From Onchocerca volvulus (Eukaryota > Nematoda > Chromadorea > Rhabditida > Onchocercidae): a stretch of 64,000 nucleotides of DNA. Position 1 is the stretch's first letter; each line of letters starts with the position of its first letter. Below, piece by piece: positions 1 through 12,900 of the stretch. A program made the translations under genes and the position numbers. The DNA is taken from contig HG738138.1 in the NCBI GenBank assembly GCA_000499405.2, forward strand, positions 18,515,753 to 18,579,752, written 5' to 3'. The notes beneath the pieces were generated by a model that was not told where the DNA came from, ran no database searches, and saw only the letters and a program-made list of their open reading frames with translations.

Positions 1-2849
1 GTGCTGATTCTGTTTTCCTATTTGACATCTTTCCTGAAAAATACTGTTGATTATCTAAAGGTTTGATATCACTACCATACTAACATTTGTACTAGATGCG
101 CCAGATTAACAGAGCTACTTGAATAATTGCAAATAGCAAAAGTGACATTAGCCTATTTATATATAAGAACGTATAGGTTACTGAGCTATACTGTATGTAT
201 GGTGCGACATATTTCGACAAGTCTTACAAACAGTCTTTCTAAAATTTCTGACATCTAAATTTAAACAAGGAAAGCGATGTTAGGAAAAAAAGTGATGGAG
301 TAAGTATTGTAAATCGTCCGTTTTAAGTACTCAAAATAGAAAGTATGACGAAATTGAAATGTGACGAAATTAACATTGTTTAACATAAACTGGATAGGGG
401 AAAGATGACATGGAAAGAGTGAGAGACGGTAACAAATCAAAACAATGATGGAAATTTACACACGTTGCGTCACGCACACTGTTACTTTTGCACGAATTAT
501 ATCTCAAATATTGTGGAAAGACGGGTCCCCAAAAGTGTTGTTAAATGCTATGTAAATGAACGAAATGGAAGCAGTGGCGGAATATTATCGATGCAACATC
601 ACAACATACTCCACACTTCCACCAATGTCAATCTGTCTCGATGAGGATAAAATCGGCCCAATCGATAATCGAGCAGTCATATTTGTCATGGAATGGCATC
701 TCAGAGTGCCCGTCAAAGGTTTTATAAAGTTCGTCGATTCGTCAGATCCCTCCTCCTGCATGCTCGTTTCATCTTCTCTCTCTCTATCAATGTCCGATCT
801 TCGATCCTATTGACAAGAGAGCAACCAACACTCTCATCCTCGTTAAAAGGGAGAGGAGCCTCCCTCCTATGCAATGGTATGGAAATCGTTTGATGACGAG
901 AATGCTTGTGAAGACTGCTGCACATCATGGTGATGGATTGTTCTCTGAGGCACAGGACGGAAGACCTCACGTGATTTATGGAGGAAATAATGACCGAGCT
1001 ACTCTCTTCCCCTCCTTCACATTCAGTTCTATTCACTCCTCAACAGTAGTAGAGGTGATATATCACCGTGAAATTACTGAACTATCACAGTTTGGAGTGC
1101 TGTACGTAAACAAATTATGTTTTCCCGAAATCAGTCAGTCGTGTCCTATTTCGAAAATGAAAATAATCATTTGGAGGCCATTGGCTGTGAGGGATTTATG
1201 TCACTAAGGTCGAAGTGATTAATTATAAATGAAAGTAGATAACCAAGAGAAGAAATCTAGGACACACTGAAGTGACTAAACATCTATCATATATTTCAAT
1301 TTCAAGAAAAAAAAAATACGGGAAGATATGTTGTTCGTAGGTATAAGGAGTGCTCCGTGATTGATTAATATTTCTTCTTTTTTTCTCTTCTGACTACATC
1401 TGAATAGCGTATCAAATAAGTGGAACAGTTGTGCCTGAAGAGAAATGTATATGTATGATCCGTTAGATTTCGACACCGTTATGATTATTCATCAACCGTC
1501 GAGTGTGTCTTTTTGAGAAAGTTTTTGAAAATCAATAAACATTTCAACTGAAGCATGAAGGAAGATGTGAATATAACGTTGGAAAGAGATAAACAAAAGG
1601 GCAGTCTTGTAGTCTATACAGAAAAAAAATCCTAGCAACGAATGATATATGTACTAGCATATTTAGCTAAAGTTCACTCGTAATAAAGAATTTCTTTAAT
1701 CTCTCGTTCTCTTTCGATCTTTTTCTTTAATTGAATATCCACGGGAAGAGTTTCGAAAGTCCCATAATTTTGCGTTCAAGACAAAGGATTCAGTGATGTA
1801 AACAATCGTTAAAGCTTCGATACTCAACGGATTCACTCTGTTATGAAATGAACCTTTCAAAATACAGTGAAAGATTGTGAAAATGGGAAGGAAACGTCAA
1901 TTCTTCCAAGTTAAATAAAAGTCTTTATTCTATTTGCACCATTTGATGAGACAGCGCACAATCATTTCCGTTTCTTCAGTAATAAATAATAGTAATAACA
2001 GAGGCAACAAGTGAAACAGGAAAACGATTATTCATTTCAGTGAGTCCATTTCGATTCATTCCTTAAAATCCCTTTTCTCGGGGATAGTATGAGCAGTTTA
2101 TTTTATTATTTTTACTAGTTTGCACCTTCATTTTTCTGAATTTGACTTACTAATTTACAATTTGATCAAGAAAATTCCATTTTCTACGCAGCAGTAATTC
2201 TATGTATTAAATGCTTACCTATCCCTGCGGATAATAAGATATTATCGAATAGAAATTTTCATGTCTATCAATATATACATATATATATAAAAAAGAAAAA
2301 AAAAAAAACATTTCAGTACTTCGAAATATATGTCGGGATACCGGAATATTCAATAATCAATCATATTAGTCTTGATTCATCACTTATAAATTTCATTTTC
2401 ACATCCCATCACCAAATACATTTCTACTCTCACCTTTGTCTCGATGCTTATCTCCTCCGCTTTAGCTTTAATAGTAAAATATTGTTATTTATGCTTATGT
2501 TATTGTTCCTTCATACAATGACGCCCATCACTATCTCTCTACCAACGGTCGTTGCTTCCTTTGTATTTGACGATAAGCATCCCGTTTTCCTCCAATTCTG
2601 CTTCCCTTATATTTGTTTTTTTTTTTAATATCGTTAATTGCGCTATAATGTCGACGTAATTCTGTTCCTGGATTATTCTGTAATTTTTGATAAAGTATAT
2701 ACTATCGACTCTTCTGTATTTGTCGGTTAATTATACAAATTGACCGTAACGAAAAGGTTATTCCCCAACATATTTCTTCTTAAGAGAGATGTTTTTACTA
2801 GCATATTTTACTAGAATTTTTTTTTTATTTTTCCAGATCATGCCCTTTT
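1..2849. other. Intergenic, no assignable gene
   Basis: I see no gene I can support here. The stretch from about 560 to 1050 is visibly richer in GC than its surroundings and stays open in overlapping frames on both strands, but none of these reads like a known family and no consistent splice pairs were found. The rest is AT-rich with short homopolymer runs. The GC-richer patch could be an exon or 5' region of a gene continuing beyond the left edge. Confidence 0.4.
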
Positions 2850-4030
2850 TTGCAAAGTAATCAATTAGCTTAATATTTTGTTTCATAATAGTCTTGAAGA
2901 CCAGCTGAAATTGGCTAGCATTGTCGCTCAAGACTAATTCTGTTTATCCGCGTCTGGTAACGAATCTTCTTAGAATATGTAAAAAATCTTCAGCAGATAA
3001 ATTTTCTGCAACTTCTAAATTCGCAGCCCTCGTAGTAAAACATGAGAAAATATCCATCTTTTGGTTATACCATCATCTGTTTTAATAGAAAGAGGACCCA
3101 GATAGTCTAAACCAACATGTGCAAAGATTCTTGATCGTTTAACTCGAGATTCTGGAAAATCGGGCATGGCTGGTAACTTAAATGGTTAAGTAGTCCATCG
3201 TCTAAAGCTCATGCATTTATTTAAGATTCGTTTAATTTCAGTTCTACCGTTAGGTATCCAGAATCTTCGTCTCAAAAAATTCTGATAGAGTGTGAGCGAT
3301 TCCGGCATGGTATAAATCTTCGTGCTGTTGTTGTATAATGAGTTCTGTCATTGAATTGTGTCCAAGGAGATAAATTGGATATTTAATATTTTCATCTAAT
3401 TCTGAGTTTTCCAATCGTCCTTTCAATCTCCCTAATTTTTCTTCTTCGTTGTAATAAAGATTCCATTTATCTATTTCCTTTTCAGTCAAACCGTCCGAAT
3501 GTGCTTGCCTGATTAATATCCATTCTGCGAATTTGTAATCGTCGCTCTTGAGTTGATTTTTCTCAGTTGAAATCGGTTGTAACAATGATAATAATGATAA
3601 TTTTTGTTTTATTGTCAATTTTATAAATTTGAGGATCCAAGCGACTGTTTTTAGTAATCTTAACCATTTACTAAAACGATTTCCGTCAATAAGCTTCATT
3701 TCTTGGATGGGAATTTGAGCAGTTACTTTTGCGATTAATTTGTTTTCTTCATTTTCATGGTCTTCTTTAATGTCGATTTCCCATTGTGGACAGTTTAATT
3801 CTTCTTCTTTTAGACATGTTGGTCCTTTCCACTACAGGTCGTGATTTTTCAATTCTTTGGGTGAAAGCGCCATCAACTGGATTGTGTTCGCTGGGAATAT
3901 GACGAAATGAAAATTTTGCATTCCTTATTTTTTCGACTCGATTCTGAACAAAAGTTGGTAGTAGTCGTGAATAATTCTGTATCCAATGTAATACGCATTG
4001 AGAATCAAGATATTTTCTATTCAAACTCGG
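2850..4030 (-). pseudogene. BEL/Pao LTR-retrotransposon polyprotein relic (RNase H/peptidase-A17-type region plus integrase)
   Basis: Read on the minus strand, 4024 to 3767 resembles the region before the integrase of BEL/Pao polyproteins: an SQCVLHWI stretch, then LPTFVQNRVEKIR and FRHIPSEHNPVD. After a frame break, 3699 to 3250 carries the integrase N-terminal zinc-binding region with the typical [21 protein letters not shown] and GIAHTLSEF pattern. Past further shifts and an in-frame stop, 3250 to 2850 continues into the integrase core: [31 protein letters not shown], and LSDNASQF, which contains a core aspartate. At least two frame breaks and several stops make it inactive. Reverse transcriptase, gag and both LTRs are not seen next to it, so this is a 3'-pol fragment. 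The family call comes from motif recognition; a close Pao relative cannot be excluded. Confidence 0.8.
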
Positions 4031-6936
4031 TAGTAAAAAAGATCACCGAACAGGATTAAACCGATGTACCATTTCAATCACCGTAACTATTAGACATATA
4101 AACCTGTCAGAGCAAACAATCGTACTCCACAATAATCCAATCCAAAATTGATAAAATGTTATAATCAATGATATTTTCTTAATGCAGAGATCGTAAGTTT
4201 TTCTGATTTGTTGGCACCAATCCAAATAATTTCACCTCAGAAATCAAAAAAGTCAAGTAATCCATAATAATTTGGGTCAAAATTTTAGATAAAGTATTAG
4301 GTTCCTCTATTTGGTGGATTATTCAAGATTGTTACCCATGAATTGTAGCTATATTCTTCTCATAGATATTTATTTCACTGTGGCAGTCTTTCGAAAAGCA
4401 CTGATTATGTATATATATAATTTCAGAAAATAAGATTCATATAATAATAAACTTTCACAGAAAAGTGGTGTTATTAAATTGCTAATTTCCCTTTGTTTTC
4501 CGTAATCTTACAAAATCTTCAGTAATCGTCAAAATATCGTGTTACTTGTTCCTACTCTCTTATTCGAGATCTTGATAAAATTAAATGAACAACATTTGTG
4601 CTTCGAAAACATTCTGCGTTCTATAAAAATGTTGACAATTAATAAGAAAATTATTTATTCGCATTCTTTTATTCGACTTCTTATTCAGCTGCTAATATAA
4701 AGGTTGTATGAATAACACTGTGTTTCTGCAAATATCCCATGTGCTGTAAGTGTTGAAAATAAATGTATTTTGCTATATACTGATAAGAAATAAGTTTAAT
4801 ACTAATTTAGTACAACACACTATCAAAGCGTACATTCCATCATTCGATTATAAGTGCAAAGCATAGCAAAAGAAGAACAAAACAAAACAGAAAATATTCA
4901 ACAGGAATTTTTATTTGAAAGATAGTCAAGAAAGTCATTTGTGGAAATTTCACATGAAATCATAAAAAACAGATTTTTTAATTAGTCTTCATCTTCGCAG
5001 CAGAAAAAATTGAGAGTTCCTTCGAGGTATTTCTCAACATTGTTTTTCCTTCCTTCATCACCCGTAAAACAAAATAAAAACATCCTTTTTCCAGAATTTA
5101 ATCAAAAAAGGAATAAACATGATACTGAAGTCTGACCGGAATCTTCGCTTTGCTTCGTTTTTAAACAGAAGCAACCTAGATTTAACAGTTCAAAAAAAAA
5201 AAAAAAAATGTATAGGAAGCACTTTTCCATTTGTTCGTCCATCAGCATATGCATTTGGGCATAAATGATCAAACATACATTTTCCAGTGTAAATTTATTG
5301 AAAACGCGCGAAATTAAACTGTTGCTTTTCGTAAGTTTCTGAAATCAGCAGAACATATGGGAAGTAAAAAACAAAAAACGACAGAATCGGAAGATTAAGA
5401 TTACGGAAATAAAGAAATCGGCAGCAGTGTTATCAAAGCAAATGCATTTTTGCGTTTGTTTCACAAATACAGCTCAAATGAGAGGTATAAAAGATACATT
5501 GTTATGCGAATAAAAGAATAACACGTTTCTGTAAATGAAAAAAAACACTAAATTTTTGTTATGTTCCAGTTTATCTACTAATTTAAAGCAACATATGTTC
5601 AGTCAACTTGAAGAACTTTTGTTCAAGCAATTTTTTTACGCAATAAAAAACGAATACAGCTGATTTTTCCAACTCTGTACAATTGTTTCTTCTCAATAAT
5701 GTCATCCGGCTGAGAAATATGAGTGGAACATGAAGCGACATTACTTTACTATCCATATTATAAATATAATTTCTAATTTTTTCACTTTTCGTTGGAAAGG
5801 ATTTTGCATGGAAAGAAGAATTACTAAGAAAAAAAATACATGATTCTTTATATGCAAGCCTAAAAAATAATGGAAATTGAGAATTTCAGCAACAAAAAGA
5901 CGAAAAAGAGCTATTAAAATATTAAAAGAAAAAAAAAAACTCGTATTACCAAAAAAGATTTTTTGATCATCTTAACTGATATAAGGAACATTTGACGCAA
6001 ATTTTCTGTACACTTGCATTACCATCAAATATTTTCATTAAAACTGAATATTATTCAAATCTTTTATAAAACAAAGTTCAAGCTATTTACCATCGCTGCT
6101 TATTTTCAAATCCAATCAATTCTGACAAAATTTAAAATTCTGAGTTCTAAAGAAGAGAAAAAGAAACGATACGAGAAAAAAACATGATTCATGAATTTAC
6201 GCAGAAATATGTCGTTATTTTTGCCGAAAAATTTACTTCGTCTTTTTCACAGTATCGATTTGCATTCAAAAGAAAATATTTTAATTACGGAAGATCACGA
6301 AAAACCTACGAATAAAAAAGTTTTAGGATTTCTAATATGAATTTTTTGGAAGCGACGTTTTAGGATTTACATTGAATTTTCCAATGCTAAGCAACAATTC
6401 ATCACTCAGTCGATAACAACTAAAAACTGGAAAGCGGTTGTAATAACTAGACATAACTTGCTGAACATACAAATATGCGGTTATAATAATAGACATAACT
6501 GATAAAGATGAATAAGGAATGTGGAAGTCTCCTTGTCAACACCCTGCCACTCACTAAATTTGATTATCTATAATATTTAAAATTCTTGAAAAAAAGCTGA
6601 CCGATTTCAGGAACTTTCCAAAAAAAAAAAAAAAAAAAAAAAGAGTAATCAACTCTGGAATATTCCAGATAAGTTGCACTGCTGATGAACATCGTTTTCC
6701 GGTTAAAAAAAAAAAAAGAACAGAGAGGTTCAATGAGATAAGTATGAGATAAAGCAAAACTACATAGGGAATTATGTTAAGATAAAGACATATATTTATC
6801 CTCAAAAAACCGGTGAAGATTTCGGGAAAACTCAATAAATTTAAAATGCTGTGCTTTCAAAAAAGAATCATACATTCAGTTATGGCAAATACTTGCTTTG
6901 ATGACATAAATAGTACATTATATATTGCGAAAAAGT
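4031..6936. other. Intergenic AT-rich DNA between the retroelement relic and the ADAM gene
   Basis: No convincing coding region. Minus-strand frames at 4043-4225 and 6554-6835 are short and low-complexity, the latter partly translated from A and T runs. The 3' untranslated region of the ADAM gene must lie at its right end, but I see no clear AATAAA close to the stop. Confidence 0.5.
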
Positions 6937-9900
6937 TTAGCTAAATTTAGTAAATACTTGAGATGTTTTCTGATCAAAACGTGCGGCAATATCCTTTACA
7001 TTTGAAGGTTTTCCTGCCAACATCGGCTTGTCCTTGCTATTCGAGGCACTGTTATTTGTTGCCTGAAATTAGATCAAGACAAATATAACAATTAAAAGAG
7101 AAATCACCGGAGTCCAACACGCAATAATTTCGTGATAAGAAAATTTCTAAAATGTTTAGACTAAAACATGCATTTGGAAATAGTAAATAATTATGCCGAT
7201 CTTAAATAAAACTACAAAATAGATCACACCCTTTAACAGTTCGTTCGAATTTAAATTCGAATCAAAAATTTAACTTCCATACAAAATCTGATGACAAAGA
7301 CTTTTTTAAATTGTCGATAAAACAAGACATAACATCGCAGCTTATGGGAAATAAAATTAATCGATCAAAAACTAACTAGTGTGTAAATAACAGGAATAAT
7401 TTAATAGATGATAAAAACTGATCCATAAGTCTAATATGAATACACAATTACAAAAATCTAATGCGCTGAACGACTCTGAAGCAGAATTGAATTTTTTTGG
7501 TCATACTAATTCGAAGGATCGAAAATATCAATACCTCGTTATAATGTGGTGGTGGTGGTGGTGCCTGTATAGGCCTAAAACTTTCTGCTCTAGCCACTTT
7601 TATTACATCTGTTGTGGGTGGAACACAGTACATCGGTGAACTTTGCTCAGTTAGATTCATACAGAGTTCATTGCCTTTCTCTGCATATAGTGCTTGTAAA
7701 GCTTCACTTCGTGGTCGTTGTGGTACCTATAAAAAATGCAACTGATAAATAATGCAGATTATTTCCATTAAAATCAAACGATGAGGGAACAATCAATTTT
7801 AACACGATCTCTAAGCAAATGAAGCATCTGAAACATAAAAGCATATTATTCATTAATAACACCGAAAAGCTAACAAAGATAGTTGAAGCAGAATCACAAT
7901 ATGAACTGTTTAATTACTCCACTTGATTCATTTGCTAGAAAAGATATCAATGAATCATTCGAAAAATGAAATTAATACACTGCGAAAAATGGAAGTAATT
8001 ACTTTAGGAGGAGCATCAGTTGGTCTCATCGAATTACGATGTGTAATAATAATTGGTTTCGTCGATAATAAATTCAAAGCAGATGGAACAATCGGTGGAT
8101 TGATACTGGGTGGAAGCGGTTGCTGATAGTTACACATGCGTAAAGCATCTGATGCATTATTATCCCATACTGAGTTCAGATCAGTTGTACGCAAAACACT
8201 CGGTCGTGGAGGTGGTGGAGCTTTTCGGATTGGCACCAAAAGCTTCTCAATCTTCAACGCCTTCTTCAATTTTTCCCAAATCCTAAAGTAACAAGACAAT
8301 TACCAGAATATTCAAGTCATGCTTATGATGGAGCAATTTTATGCCTTTCAGTCGATTCTTAAAATATATTTTTCATATCTGTTACCAAATCATTTTAGTT
8401 TACTAGGGTACTACTAGTTTATCAAATGTTAGAACGATAGATTATCAAGTGTTAAAATTGACACTTCCAAAATGAATTTGAATTTGGAAACGTTTGAAAA
8501 TAACATACTCTTTATGAAGCCAAAAGTCTCTTTTTCGTTTCACAATAATTGAAACGCCAATAAACGCAAGAGTCAATAATAGAAGAAGCCAAAATACCAC
8601 AATGCCTACATGAATGACATTACCCTCAGTAGCAGGACCGCTATTTACTGACCCACCAGGACCAGGAATAGCACAGGATGGTCCACCGTAACCAGGATCA
8701 CAGTGACAATTACCCATATTATTACAGATTCCTGCATTATAACACGACATTGGTTCACATTTTGGTGCCATGAGTACTTTTGCAGTCCGATTCTGACATT
8801 TTGCATCAACGCACATCTTAAAAAAGAGAATCTTTTGATTTTTAAATGAAAGTCTCAAAAAAAAAAGTTAAAAAATTTTGATTTTCAAGAAAATTTCAAG
8901 TTGAAGTTGATGCTAGAAATTAGCCACTAAGGTAGTAAATTTACCTCATCTTGGCCACACAATGCGCCATCTGGAACCATTCCAGGGTCAGGTTCTTTCC
9001 GACCACTCACATATTTTGTCCAAATCACTCTGCATGCAACATCTTCACCATTTCTCAACCGTAAACCAGTGTAGGCTGTGTAAACTGTTGAAGGGTCACC
9101 AAATGCAAGTTTCTCATTTGCATGAATACAGTGTAATCGTCCACATTTAATATTACTGAAAACATTTTCTTCCCTTATTCTTTGCACTATCAATATCTTT
9201 TTACTCTGTATCGTGTATCTGGCTATTCAGAATTGACTCAAAATCTTAGTATTCTCATAAAAATGAAATTGAACAATGTGATAAATCTTATTTTTTTCAT
9301 ACAGATCTTCAATAAAATACGCCAGCCGTCAGATTTTCATTCATCTTTAACAGATTTTCTCATGATATCATGATGAACACAGGTTTTCTAAAAGAAATTC
9401 CTGAATTGTAATTGATTTAACTCGATCTCTTTTCTGACTAGGCTACTGGTATTGATTACATAAACTTCAATAAAAAAAGAAGAGGAAACCAGACTTTTTA
9501 TCACATGGTACAAAACGATTCGTCTCATGTATAAAGCCGCAATTTCCGCCACTGCTCCCATATAAATTCAAATCATAACATGCTGGTGCTGCATTTTTTC
9601 CAGTTGGTCCCCATATATGCTGACACTGTGCATCACGACTTCCACAATAACCATTATAACAATAATCCTGCAAATGATTACTATTTTGAATAATCAAGAA
9701 TTGAGAAAAGTCATCCATTTCTCCTAACAATAAAATCATTTTGTAGCTAGAATTTAGATCATTTAAAAGTTGCTTCATATTAAATATAAAGTTATTACAT
9801 AACATTATCACTGGTTATCAATGGCAGTAATGGTTGTCTTTCCTTCCAACTGAAGATCAAGAAGTTAAAAGTACTAACATCAACATGATTCGGGCATTCA

Positions 9901-12900
9901 TGACCATCCTGCACATAGAAATCCGCTGGACAGTGTTCCATATGTCCATCGCAGTATTCTGGTAAATCGCACTCGTTGGTTGCTTGACGACAAACGGTAG
10001 TAGCTGGTAACATTTGACAGGTATTCAAATCACAACATTCACCAGTGGCACAAACCGCTGCTTCCGCTAGCTGACATGTTGCTGGATTGCAACATCTGTT
10101 GATACAAGAGCTCTGGAAAAAGCATTTATTAGATTTTATTATATTTGAAATGAATAATCATTTCTTCTGTTTTTTCGTGTCCCAAATAGGAAATCGAGGA
10201 TACAAGCCATGCAGTACAATCTAAATTTTGAAATAAGCTTAGGATATTAGTCGCTCCCTATTTAAAGTGAATATAATTTGAACATAACTACATATGCATT
10301 GAGCAGTTGACAAATGAAGCAAAATATTTTTGATAGCGTACATCCCGAATCTTTTGAGTAGCTCATATTTAACATACCCTACATCATTGAAATCAAATTA
10401 TTTTATATAGAAACTTAAAACATATAATGCTTAACATTACGAATTCAGAATTTTTTCCGTGAGAATCAATGATCAAACAAACCGGTGTTCCACAGTCACA
10501 TTCTTCACCAGCTTCCACTATTCCATTGCCACAACGTGCACCACCAAATACACTCGTAGGAGAATTACGTAAACAATAATCCACTCCACGAGAAAAACTG
10601 TGTTGTAACGCACGCATACTACATTCCGACCAGAATGTTGGGCGGGTAATGCTAAAAATTTCTGTAGTCACGGAGATTTTCTTGAAATCTAAACAACGAT
10701 TAAAAATAAACTAATGTAACAACTCATTTGATTAAAACTAATCTTTTTTCGATGTAGTGACTCCGCCAGTTACCTTAATTAATACAAAACTGATTGTCTT
10801 AAACGTCACAGTGAATACAAAAATAAAAAAAAATTTTTATGGTACCTGTCGGAAAAATCCGAAAATTGATATAAACAAGGGATGTCAAAGGTCATGAAGC
10901 GCTAATTTCAAATTACCAACAGGCCGATAACATTAGGGTAAACATGTCTGCCGCCAAAAACTCCAACTGAGAGGTAAACAAAGTGAGATCATGAGACGCC
11001 AAACTGGAGATCAGGAAAGAAGGAGGGATTCCGGAAGGATATATAAGGATCGGATTTAGAGCACAAGCACATTCATATTCCACGACTGGTTAACGAGCGC
11101 CAGTGTTTCTACAGCAGTTTTCGACAAGGGTTTTCTACCAACAGTATTGTGCAACGACCCCAGCAATAATCGATTTGAATCAACAAAACAATCAGTAATC
11201 AGGGATTATTCCGTTCTGCGAGAAACAAAGGAAAGAAACTCAGTGACAAGTCACTTGGATACTTTCGAATAGCTGTTTGTCCGCAATTGTTTCCCTTTTA
11301 ATAAATACCTTTTTCTAACAGGAATTGTCATAGTCGCAAAAATTATTTTCACCACAGCACCCTCGAAGATACTTCATTACATACACAATTATAAAATTTT
11401 ATTTGGCATTATTAATTTTTGCATTACTACTCTAACAGCAGCAATCCACAGCTAATATTATAAACAGATCTAATTAATTTTACAGTGTCGAAAAAACCTT
11501 AATTATCTCTCAGAATTTCTCGAACTTGCAATTAACTAATAGTGCATGGAAATTAAATTCAACTTTACCCAGTAGCTGGTGACATAATACATGATTTGGC
11601 TGGACAACGACATTCTACTTCATCGATATCATGTTCCATTCCAAAATTATGTCCCATTTCGTGTGCAATGGTAGCAGCAACATATGCAGCCTGATCGCTA
11701 TGTTCAACATCAACTCCACCCGAAAAGTCATAAGAACACATCGTACCTTTGAAAGCCTTTCCAACAATATTGTTGTCAAATATAACTCCACTGCAAAGCG
11801 ATAAAACCGAAATTTTAGAATACGAATCCATCATAAAATTGATGCCGAAATATGAATTCAACTAGAAGTGTTCTTGTTAAAAATAATGTTGGAAAGGCAA
11901 TGTATTTTATTCTTATTAGATAAATATTAGATACGCATTAAAAATACGTTGTATTTTGTATATATAATTGAAATAATTTTGGGCAAAAGTTTTTTTAATC
12001 CATTTAATTTAAATCTAATAGTATTTGACTAAATTCTGAAATAAAGCATGAATTATCCAACGAAGCATGACAACAGCAACGACTGCATATATAAAGCCAA
12101 AATATCAATTTATTTCTTTCACCAAGTTAAAACAAATTAAGCATATACCGTAATATATTAGCGAGAATTTATATTATTAAATCCAATAAAGTTTATGAAA
12201 ATGATAATAAGAAAGAATAGCTTGGAGGCATGTTCATGAAGGTATCGGGAATCTAGTGTTCCAAGTATGGTCGTGGAGGGATATTGTAAATGGTTTATTA
12301 CTAGAAAACTTCACGATCGTAATGTTTTCAAAAATAAAGTCAACGGAAATAAAGTCAATTGAAAATAAAGTCAATGGAAAGCAAAAGCTTGTTAAGGACA
12401 CTAACGTAAGTAAATGCGCATTATCGTGCGGATGATCTTTCAATAACCCTTTTCGCCAATTCAAAAAATTCCATAGCGTCGCATCAGAATTTGATGTAAT
12501 ATCTACTGGACTATCATTTGTCCATACATCAGCCCAAACGAGAACCACTCGAATATTAATCGGCAGATATAACTGACGTAAATTTCGCATTCACAACAAA
12601 TTTAATAAACACAAAATCTTCAAATTTTGGTGACAGAATAGATAAAGCCTTTCTTCCTCCTTCCTCGTTTCCAAATTTCAAGTTTAAAACTATTTTTTAC
12701 TTAGTCATGACTTTGATTAAGAAAAAAAAAATTCATCAATTAAAAAAACGAAGATTTTTACCGAATTGATATAATTGGTAATAGCATTTAGTCTCTGCAT
12801 AACCTCGGTTACATTGCTGTGATGCCTCTCATACTGAAATTTTATAATTGACTGCTAGCATAATTTTGTCAGAAATATAGTATACATTAATCATTTCTTT

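Noticed and set aside
556..1207. Overlapping plus-strand ORFs of 66-112 codons and a minus-strand ORF of 104 codons
   Set aside because: They overlap one another in different frames, have Ser/Arg-rich repetitive content (from CTCT runs), and give no domain or splice chain. At most one could be real, and I cannot tell which.
6554..6835. 93-codon minus-strand ORF
   Set aside because: It reads through long A/T runs giving Phe stretches, is hydrophobic by composition, and has no splice partner.
7245..7262. 18-bp perfect palindrome TTCGAATTTAAATTCGAA in an ADAM intron
   Set aside because: Palindromes of this AT-rich type arise easily by chance; no repeat copies or context suggest a site.
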